This document shows, in pieces, positions 36,328 through 42,795 of a DNA stretch of 42,795 nucleotides. Every line of letters starts with the position of its first letter. Position 1 is the stretch's first letter. The notes below the pieces were generated by a model. It made no database searches. It was not told the origin of the DNA and saw only the letters and a list, made by a program, of their open reading frames with translations. The stretch is taken from assembly GCA_947259395.1 (NCBI GenBank), contig CAMYMN010000023.1, forward strand, positions 1 to 42,795, read 5' to 3'. Made by a program: the position numbers and the translations under genes. This stretch comes from an uncultured Gammaproteobacteria bacterium. Its GTDB lineage: Bacteria > Pseudomonadota > Gammaproteobacteria > Arenicellales > JAANXG01.

Positions 36328-37248
36328 TCACGTTTTTGGCTCGTGCTTGTCTTTCGAGGCGACCAACAGCGAACTATCACGGAAAGGTAAGGTTCGGCCC
36401 AATAACGGTGCGAAGGCAAAACGCCGATCGAATATCGGGATACGTCGGGCGAGCGGATAGACCGGGCGCTCACCGCCCTGCCTGTAGTACGGCATCATTT
36501 GCGGTATCAAACGCGTCAATTCGCGCATTCGTGTCTCAGACGAAGGATGCGTACTTAAAAACTGTGGTACCGAATTGCCTGCCTGTCTGCCCATCTTGTC
36601 CTACAGCGAGATCGCCGCCCGCGGGTCGTAACCGGCCTTCGCGGCCAGTTCCATGCCGATGTGATCGGCTTCGGATTCGGCGCTGCGGCTGTTGGGCATC
36701 TGGATCGCCACCGCTGCGGCAAGCGCGGCCGTACTCATCGTCGATTGGCTGTCCGACAGCACCCCTACTGTCGCAATACCCAGGTTAGTCGCCAAAGCGA
36801 CCGACATCTTTTCCGCGGTATGCTTGGCCAGAGCATGGGAAATCTCGTGCCCCAGGACGTGGGCCAGTTCGTCGACGGTCGGTTGAATCTTCCGTACCAG
36901 GCCGGTGTACAACGCCATTTTGCCGCCGGCCATCGCCCAGGCGTTGACCACCTTGGGATCATCGATGATCTTGATGCTCCATTCCCACCGCCTGGTTTCG
37001 GGGCGCATCTTGATCGCCTGCGCGATCAGACGGCCGGCAATGTGATTGACTCGCTTTTTCAGCGCGCGGTCGGTGTCCACCTGGCCTTTCTGCTCGAACG
37101 GTCTGAGCATTTCTACATACGCTTCCTTCGAGGCGGCGATCGCACTCTCCTCCGACACGATCATCAGCTGGCGCCGCCCAGTTGGGCTGGTGGCGCACGC
37201 GCCGATCAATAGCGCGATAACCACTGACAAAACGACGTGCTTACGCAT
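36328..37248 (-). pseudogene. M48-family metalloprotease lipoprotein with internal stop
   Basis: The frame starts with a lipoprotein signal (VVIALLIGACATS, lipobox Cys) and continues as a Ste24/LoiP-like periplasmic peptidase. It has HVLGHEISHALAKHT with zinc ligands in HEISH, and the third ligand Glu in SAESEADHIGMELA. At 36598-36600 a TAG stands where relatives have Trp (SL-W-xKMGR). Codons then continue in the same frame for 90 residues with the family's QFLSTHPSSETRM and the C-terminus. One base change (TGG to TAG) would explain it. Without readthrough the protein ends soon after the active site and is probably inactive. Confidence 0.9.
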
Positions 37249-37760
37249 GTTTTACCCTCGGAATGCTAAAGTTACGCGACATCGGCCAAATTTGCCCGCA
37301 ATCCAAGTGTGTTGCTTTACGTATTAGATCGAACCACGTTCATAGCTATTTGTATTGAAATGCTCACGCGCCAATCGCTGACGGCGGCGTGGGCTCACCG
37401 TCCTTGTGACGAGTCAATATCCAGCACGATTATTGGGCCCGTTGCCCACGCGAATCAACCCCTATAATATCGGGCGGGTAACGTTAGCCGCGGTAATCGA
37501 CGTTCTTTCTCAAGGTCGCGTTGTCGGCAAAGCCGCCTCGATTGACAATACGGTCGTATCCACACCTGGACGGACACGGCCCGCCGGCGTCGCCTGACAC
37601 GAATCTGGATGCGCCCGCAGCGGGACGCACCCAGAGTCGACAGCCGTCCACGACGTTCTTCTCCTGGCTAGTGAATGGTGAAGGCTTATTGCATACTTGA
37701 ACATCGCAATAATCGGAAAACCCCTAATCATTCGATCCCATCAATCAGCCATCGCAACCT
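37249..37760. other. Intergenic stretch
   Basis: These 512 bases separate the divergent M48 pseudogene and the PilZ-SPOR gene and should hold both promoters. Short frames on both strands have no motif. I did not see convincing -35/-10 pairs or repeats. Confidence 0.4.
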
Positions 37761-38855
37761 ATGAATCAAAAAGCGCCCTCCATGTCGGATGAACGTCGCC
37801 GCGCCAGTAGATATGGCCCCACGTTTCACTTGCGCGTCATGGTCCAACGTGAAAGTTTGCAGACCAAGCTCTGCTACGTTCAGAATTTCAGTCGAACGGG
37901 TGTGTTGCTGGTGTGCCATTGCACCTCGGAAGAACCGATCTTCAAGATCGGAGATCATGTAGACATCAATTTCCGCGACCGCAATATACCTCAACAGAGC
38001 GGTAGCGTATCCGGAGACATCGTCCGGGTAATAGCGGATCGCGTAGCCGTCGACTATTCGGCTGCAGAGAAAACCGCACGCAAAAAATTCTTGAGCCTGC
38101 GCGAGAAAACCGCCGGTAAAACCTCGCCGGTCAAACAGCAGACGGACGAAACAGCCGTCGAACCAGTCGTCCAGAAATCGCTCGAACTGAAAAATCAGGA
38201 TGCGGCAACAAGCACCCGCGAACAACTCCCTGTTTCCATTGAAAACAGTGCCGTAAAGAGCCGGCGGGTCATGCTTGCCAGCGCGCTGATTGTTATTGCG
38301 CTGGCGCTCGGTCTGCTGGGGCTTTACAACTATCGGTTGCAAACCCGCCTCAACGAAATGTCCTCGACACTCGAAACATTGAAGACGCAGCTCGCCACGA
38401 AGGGAGATCGAGAGGCGACTTCGGGACTGGCTCTGCGCCTCAGCGATCTGGAAAGCCGCCAACAACAACTGGCGGACGCGATCGACAATGCGCCAGCCAA
38501 GCAAGCGCCGCAGGTAACGGTTGAGAAGCTCAAGCCGGAAATTGCAGATCCAAAGCCTACGCGTAGTGCGCCGGCCGCGCCTGTGACCGGCCGCAAGTCA
38601 GAGGCCGCAAACGGTCAAGAAAGGTGGGTAATCAACGTCATGGCCCTGTCCGATGCCGATGCCGCGAGAAACGTAGTCGCGAAAGCAAGGGCGGCAGGGA
38701 TAACCATAGAAAGCAGACAGATCGATGTCGGCAATAGGTCTATGCATCGATTATTTATTTCGGGCTTGGGTTCGCGTCAAGAGGCCAGTGAGCTCGCAGA
38801 GACAGTGCAGAAAACGCTCGCATTGAAACAGGCTCCCTGGATAGCCAAGCAATAG
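37761..38855 (+). CDS. PilZ domain - transmembrane - coiled coil - SPOR domain protein
   Basis: The 364-residue protein has an N-terminal PilZ domain (about residues 9-105) with both c-di-GMP contact motifs: RRRASR (RxxxR type) and NFSRTG (D/NxSxxG type). A charged linker leads to one membrane helix at about 171-190 (VMLASALIVIALALGLLGLY). A periplasmic coiled coil follows (LNEMSSTLETLKTQL, LRLSDLESRQQQLADAI), then a Pro/Ala-rich stretch. The C-terminal SPOR-like domain (about 290-360) reads WVINVMALSDADAARNVVAK and FISGLGSRQEASELAETVQK. SPOR domains bind denuded septal peptidoglycan, so the protein may connect c-di-GMP to the division site. Confidence 0.85.
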   Translation: MNQKAPSMSDERRRASRYGPTFHLRVMVQRESLQTKLCYVQNFSRTGVLLVCHCTSEEPIFKIGDHVDINFRDRNIPQQSGSVSGDIVRVIADRVAVDYSAAEKTARKKFLSLREKTAGKTSPVKQQTDETAVEPVVQKSLELKNQDAATSTREQLPVSIENSAVKSRRVMLASALIVIALALGLLGLYNYRLQTRLNEMSSTLETLKTQLATKGDREATSGLALRLSDLESRQQQLADAIDNAPAKQAPQVTVEKLKPEIADPKPTRSAPAAPVTGRKSEAANGQERWVINVMALSDADAARNVVAKARAAGITIESRQIDVGNRSMHRLFISGLGSRQEASELAETVQKTLALKQAPWIAKQ

Positions 38856-38913
38856 TCGAGCCGCAATGCCGTGCGCGATAACAAACCGACCCTGGTGATA
38901 GCGAAGCACCGTG

Positions 38914-40815
38914 CTATCCGCGCATCAAAAACGGTGCATTATCCTTTATAGACTTCGCCATGCTGGCGATAGTCGGTGCGTAGAATATCAGACGCAGCTC
39001 AAGGTTGATCTCGAGGTCGTCGATAACTCGCGTTACCACCTGCGAAGCTCGCAACGAGTCGCCGCCGAGTTCGAGAAATGGATCGTGAATGCCAACCGAA
39101 TCGATCTTCAGAACTTCGCTCCACACTGAAGCCAGATAGCGTTCGATATCGTCACGGGGGGCCACGTAGGGAGCCTCAATATCAGGCCGCCCGCAACCTG
39201 GCGGTAGTAGTGACCGCCTGTCGAGCTTTCCGGTCGCTGTTCTTGGAAAATCATCAAGTACAACGTAGCTATGAGGTACCATGAAAACGGGTAGCCTGTC
39301 CGCCAGGAAACGACGTAACGCACTCACAGTGGGCACGTCCTCCACGTCTTGATCGAATTTCAGATAGGCAACTAGATTTTGGTCAGCCTCGTCGCTATGC
39401 AGCACCGCGACAGCGGACTCTTCCGTGCCCGGGAAATCCAGCAGCGCTTGCTCGATCTCCACGATCTCCACGCGGTGGCCGCGAATCTTCACCTGAAAGT
39501 CCTTGCGGCCGATGTGGACCAGACGCCCATCGGGAAGGAGTTGGCCGATATCACCAGGGCGGTAAACACGCGTACCCCCCGGGCCTGGCGAGAAGACCTC
39601 AGCGGTTAGATCAGGGCGCTCTAAATAACCAGCGCAAAAGTATCGACTCTCCACCGCGATCTCTCCGGTCCAAAGCCCGTCGCGCTTGTTGGGCTCGAGC
39701 AGGTAGACCCGCTTATCGCCCATCGAGTAACCCACCGGTGCATGCACGTCGCCAACCGGCTCGTGTTTGTCATAGAAGCAAGAGCAAAACGTGAGCGCTT
39801 CGCCCGTTCCGAGCCGGTTGACGAGAATACAATGATCGAAAAAGTGCTCGCGGTACGCCTCGATGTCTTTGCGATACACCGGTTCGCCAGACAAGTAGAT
39901 CAGCCTCAGCTGTGGGAAGCTGAATCCTTCAGGTAGGCACTTGATAAACTGGCGATAGACGGTGGGCACGGAACGATAGATCGTAATGTCGTTGCACCGG
40001 AGCCATTCGGGCATCGTTTGGACTCCGTGGTGGTTCAGATCGAGGGGGTACAATGCTGCGCCTGTCATTAGCGCGCCGTAAATCGTCCGTAGTGAATCCG
40101 CGAACGTCATCTGCGATACCAACAGAAAACGATCTTCGGCACAGAAATGGGCTGCGTTGGCGTAGTTGCGAACATCGCAAAGGATATTCGCATGGGTTTG
40201 CGCGAATGCCTTCGGCTCACCGGTCGAGCCCGAAGTGAACAATATGATCGCCGCTGCCTCAGGGGAGTGTGGCGGAGATAGGTCAACCCCCGTTGGCTCT
40301 TGCTCCAACGCTTCAATCGCCACATTCTTAACTTCGCCCTCGGGATCGGGAAGCGGTTCGGCCGAGCCCTCGGTGATCACGGCACACAGCCGGCTGCGTT
40401 GGATTACGAAGCGTATGTGTTCTGGGGGATACCCCTTGGCTAGGGGCAGATATGCTCGGCCTGCCATTAATACGCCGAGCACGGCGATGAGCTGACGCGC
40501 GCCGTGCCTAAGCTGAACTCCGACCGGCGCTGTCCCCTGCCCTAAGCGCGCTACTAACGCCCGTCCAACTTGTTCCGCTTCCGCCAGCAGTTCTCCATAG
40601 GTGAGGTGGGTGTCGAACGTCTGGACCGCGGTGCGATCAGCGTAGCGCTGGGCTACCTGGTAGAAGCAATCTATCAGGGTTTTACTAAGGATTTCGCGGT
40701 CGATCGGTTCAAATAGCCCGGAGGGGTGGAAGCAGCGTGCACGAATTGCAGCCTGGGACGGGGGAAGTGACCGCTCTGACCGAACTTCGATGATTGAAGG
40801 GCTGGGCATTGGCAT
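38914..40815 (-). CDS. Free-standing NRPS adenylation-carrier protein (A-PCP)
   Basis: The 633-residue protein activates an amino or other carboxylic acid as an adenylate and loads it on its own carrier. The A domain spans about residues 45-545, with LTYGELLAEAEQVGRAL, LFTSGSTGEPKA (A3), NRLGTGEA (A5, instead of the usual YGPTE), YRPGDIGQLLPDG (A7), GRKDFQVKIRGHRVE (A8) and RTATGKLDRR (A10). The carrier domain follows, with Ser587 in FLELGGDSLRAS for phosphopantetheine. No condensation or thioesterase domain is present, so it probably supplies a starter or an in-trans building block. It is divergent from the NRPS remnant, 87 bp away. Confidence 0.93.
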   Translation of the reverse strand: MPMPSPSIIEVRSERSLPPSQAAIRARCFHPSGLFEPIDREILSKTLIDCFYQVAQRYADRTAVQTFDTHLTYGELLAEAEQVGRALVARLGQGTAPVGVQLRHGARQLIAVLGVLMAGRAYLPLAKGYPPEHIRFVIQRSRLCAVITEGSAEPLPDPEGEVKNVAIEALEQEPTGVDLSPPHSPEAAAIILFTSGSTGEPKAFAQTHANILCDVRNYANAAHFCAEDRFLLVSQMTFADSLRTIYGALMTGAALYPLDLNHHGVQTMPEWLRCNDITIYRSVPTVYRQFIKCLPEGFSFPQLRLIYLSGEPVYRKDIEAYREHFFDHCILVNRLGTGEALTFCSCFYDKHEPVGDVHAPVGYSMGDKRVYLLEPNKRDGLWTGEIAVESRYFCAGYLERPDLTAEVFSPGPGGTRVYRPGDIGQLLPDGRLVHIGRKDFQVKIRGHRVEIVEIEQALLDFPGTEESAVAVLHSDEADQNLVAYLKFDQDVEDVPTVSALRRFLADRLPVFMVPHSYVVLDDFPRTATGKLDRRSLLPPGCGRPDIEAPYVAPRDDIERYLASVWSEVLKIDSVGIHDPFLELGGDSLRASQVVTRVIDDLEINLELRLIFYAPTIASMAKSIKDNAPFLMRG

Positions 40816-40902
40816 GGTTCAGATATAAACTGGAATCGTGACGTTCCGGGTTGGGGTTCGAGCTCACAAACGTAACAAACGTATTCGTATTCAAAAACAA
40901 GT

Positions 40903-41390
40903 ATGGACATTGTCCTCGGCTCTGACAAACTAGATCTGGATAGTGTGTTAGCGGTAAGCGTAGAAGAACTAAATTGCCATACTGGGAATACCAAGGCGAC
41001 CCAAGCCAGCCGGCGTTGGTCGGCCCGACAGGCTTGGACATTACGTATGCGGAAATAGACCGTCTGCACGGTTCGATTCAGGCGGATCGAACCGCATTCT
41101 GCGCAATACGGTCAACTCGGTTCGTTATCTCCATTACATCCGGTTTTGAGCCCGGCCTGGCTCTATCGGCAATCCTGGACTACGCGGTGTGTGTGCCTCT
41201 CAACCCAGGACGTCCAACACCGGATGCTCACAACTATCTAAATATCGTTGCGGCACACGCGCTGAGATGTTGGATACCGCTACAGTCGATATTCGAAAAT
41301 CCCACCACAGCCGAGCTAGCCGAGGCACTCGAGAATATCGTTGCGGCGCTGGTTCACGCGCAGGAAGAAGGGGGCGAATATCAGCTCTAA
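40903..41390 (+). pseudogene. Decayed adenylation/carrier remnant
   Basis: Two overlapping frames share this stretch. The frame from 40903 (MDIVLGSDKLDLDSVLAVS) stops at 41058; its first residues faintly recall aromatic ammonia-lyases but are too short to judge. The frame from 40974 reads PALVGPTGLDITYAEIDRL and AILDYAVCVPLNP, the start of an A domain, and then jumps to IPLQSIFENPTTAELAEALE, the last helices of a carrier domain. About 450 residues of A and PCP between these parts are missing. A 14-bp direct repeat (AATATCGTTGCGGC) occurs at 41241-41254 and 41334-41347. It is probably non-functional. Confidence 0.65.
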
Positions 41391-41424
41391 GTTCGAGAAA
41401 CCTGATGATGACAGCAGCGAGGCG

Positions 41425-42795
41425 ATGGCTTCACGCGAGGCGTTGCGGTCGACAGCGCGGAAGCTGATTAGCGCGCGCCTGCAACGCGGACAGACGCAGG
41501 GTCGATCGATTCCACGGCTCGTCGATCAAGCCGATCCACCCCTGTCCTTTGCACAGCAACGGCTTTGGTTCTTGGATCAACTCGAGCCCGACTCGCTGGC
41601 ATACAACGTGGCTCGGGGATTGCGCATTGCTGGATCTTTAGACGCACCGCGCCTGCAATCGGCCCTGGATGCGCTGGTACTCCGACACGAGAGCTTGCGC
41701 ATGCGTTTCTCGACCCGTTCGGGGCAGCCAAGCGTAAGGATCGATAACGATGTGTCGGTGGAGCTCGAGGTATGGGAGATGTCAGGCGGTAAGGAGGATC
41801 TGCATCGCCTGCTGCGCAGTGCCGCGCGGAAGCCGTTCGATCTGACCAAGTCCCCCCTGATGAGAGCGAGTCTGCTGCGGGCGGGCCCGGCCGACGAGGT
41901 GCTGGTGGTTGTCGTCCACCACATTGTTACCGATGGATGGTCGATGGAGATATTGTTCTCCGAACTCGCCGAGCTCTACACGGCGCTGATCGACGACCGT
42001 GCCCCGCAGTTCGATGAACTCCCGGTCAGCTACACCGACTACGCCGCGTGGCAACGGAATTGGCTGCAGAGTGATGCCCTTGCCAAGCAGATGGATTTCT
42101 GGCTGAGCGACCTTGACGGTACTCCCACCTCACTCGAGCTGCCGCTGGACCGCGTGCGACCCCGCATCGCCAGCAACCGTGGCGCAAGGTATGCTTGGCG
42201 CATCTCCGAACGTTTGGCTGACTCGGTGCGTGCGGTTGGTCGCGGGCGTGGAGCAACGTTGTTCATGACCCTTCTGTCGGCGTTCTACGTGCTGCTCTAT
42301 CGGTACACGGGGCAGCGCGACCTGCTTGTCGGCACTCCGGTCGCCGGCCGAAGGCACCCGGAACTGGATGGATTGGCGGGGTTTTTTGTCAATACACTGG
42401 TATTACGCCAGGTCGTAGAGCCCGATGCCAAGTACACGGATCTGTTGAACGATGTACGCACCGCCGCGCTCAAACGTTATTCCAACCAGGATGTCCCGTT
42501 CGAGCAACTCGTTGAGCGCCTCGTGGGAGTTCGCAGTCTGGACCGCAACCCGTTGTTCCAGGTCATGTTCGCCTTGCAGAACGTGCCCAGGCGACCGGTT
42601 CAATTCGCCGGGGCGGAGGCCCGGCGAATTGATATAGAGACAGGCACGTCGAAGTTCGACCTGATGCTATCGGTGACCGAGCGCGAGGGGGGGCTGGATG
42701 CGCACTTCGAATACGCGACCGACTTGTTCGATCACGCAACGATTGCGCGGATGGCGGGGCATTACCAGCGCCTGCTGGAGGACATCGTGGCGGAC
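41425..42795 (+). CDS. Nonribosomal peptide synthetase, condensation domain (partial, runs off the window)
   Basis: The frame is open for 457 residues from ATG 41425 to the window end; it is also open upstream without a better start. It encodes one complete C domain: C1 LSFAQQRLWFLDQLEP, C2 RHESLRMRF, C3 VHHIVTDGWSM (HHxxxDGWS, catalytic second His), C4 YTDYAAWQR and C5 TPVAGRRHPELDGLAGFFVN. C6/C7 are NQDVPFEQLVERL and RNPLFQVMFALQN. The pattern is of the LCL type, which joins two L-residues. The A-PCP part is expected beyond the edge. About 37 residues precede the C domain, so it acts on a substrate carried by another protein. Confidence 0.95.
   Translation, partial: MASREALRSTARKLISARLQRGQTQGRSIPRLVDQADPPLSFAQQRLWFLDQLEPDSLAYNVARGLRIAGSLDAPRLQSALDALVLRHESLRMRFSTRSGQPSVRIDNDVSVELEVWEMSGGKEDLHRLLRSAARKPFDLTKSPLMRASLLRAGPADEVLVVVVHHIVTDGWSMEILFSELAELYTALIDDRAPQFDELPVSYTDYAAWQRNWLQSDALAKQMDFWLSDLDGTPTSLELPLDRVRPRIASNRGARYAWRISERLADSVRAVGRGRGATLFMTLLSAFYVLLYRYTGQRDLLVGTPVAGRRHPELDGLAGFFVNTLVLRQVVEPDAKYTDLLNDVRTAALKRYSNQDVPFEQLVERLVGVRSLDRNPLFQVMFALQNVPRRPVQFAGAEARRIDIETGTSKFDLMLSVTEREGGLDAHFEYATDLFDHATIARMAGHYQRLLEDIVAD

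Noticed and set aside
36598..36600. Pyrrolysine-type or recoded TAG codon
   Set aside because: No pyl genes or PYLIS-like structure are visible, the replaced residue is Trp, and a single transition explains it.
38330..38596. Minus-strand frames opposite the PilZ-SPOR gene (including 37728-38504)
   Set aside because: They are antisense shadows of a gene with clear domain structure on the plus strand.

Overview
This is a chromosomal segment of a gammaproteobacterium. The clearest sign is the conserved order queG | nnrDE-tsaE-amidase-mutL-miaA-hfq-hflX-hflK-hflC-yjeT-purA (13321-25917), with orn next to queG and dnaX-ybaB-recR plus the 4.5S RNA gene further on. MutL carries an intact endonuclease motif, which points away from the Dam/MutH (Escherichia-like) lineage. 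I cannot name the genus. Around the housekeeping core the window is a mosaic of insertion sequences, remnants and decaying genes.

Layout. 1-880: an IS66-type fragment cut by an IS6-family element. 909-3355: a renalase-like flavoprotein and four very small membrane proteins, all on the minus strand. 3867-11834: an 8-kb segment bounded by two identical 45-bp copies of the 3' half of a tRNA-Phe gene, as expected for an integrated island. It holds Fe superoxide dismutase, a HipA remnant, a small membrane protein, an EamA transporter, a DUF4864 protein, a translationally overlapping pair (FMN-binding protein plus a rifampin-phosphotransferase-like dikinase), a broken transposase and an RHH/PIN toxin-antitoxin pair. 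11903-13001: an IS110-family element. 13321-24829: the minus-strand RNA-modification, mismatch-repair, cell-wall and membrane-protease-control operon listed above. 24850-29984: queG, orn, a small cytochrome c, phhB, then recR/ybaB/dnaX. 30002-30116: 4.5S RNA. 30558-31927: an NfeD/SPFH pair. 32129-33829: nested IS6-like and integrase-type remnants. 34650-37248: an exported protein of unknown function, a membrane protein, and an M48 lipoprotein protease interrupted by one stop codon. 37761-38855: an unusual PilZ-TM-SPOR protein. 38914-42795: the edge of a nonribosomal peptide synthetase locus, with a free-standing adenylation-carrier protein divergent from a decayed A/PCP remnant and a condensation-domain synthetase that runs off the window.

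The core operon couples tRNA modification (MiaA, TsaE, QueG), RNA chaperoning (Hfq), ribosome rescue (HflX) and FtsH control (HflKC). The most interesting accessory items are the FMN-protein/dikinase pair inside the tRNA-Phe-bounded island, the PilZ-SPOR protein, the small membrane protein cluster, the RBS-covering inverted repeat of the IS110 element, and the NRPS edge. Two genes are interrupted by TAG where the family has Trp (TGG). All functional statements are from sequence reading alone; no database search was run.
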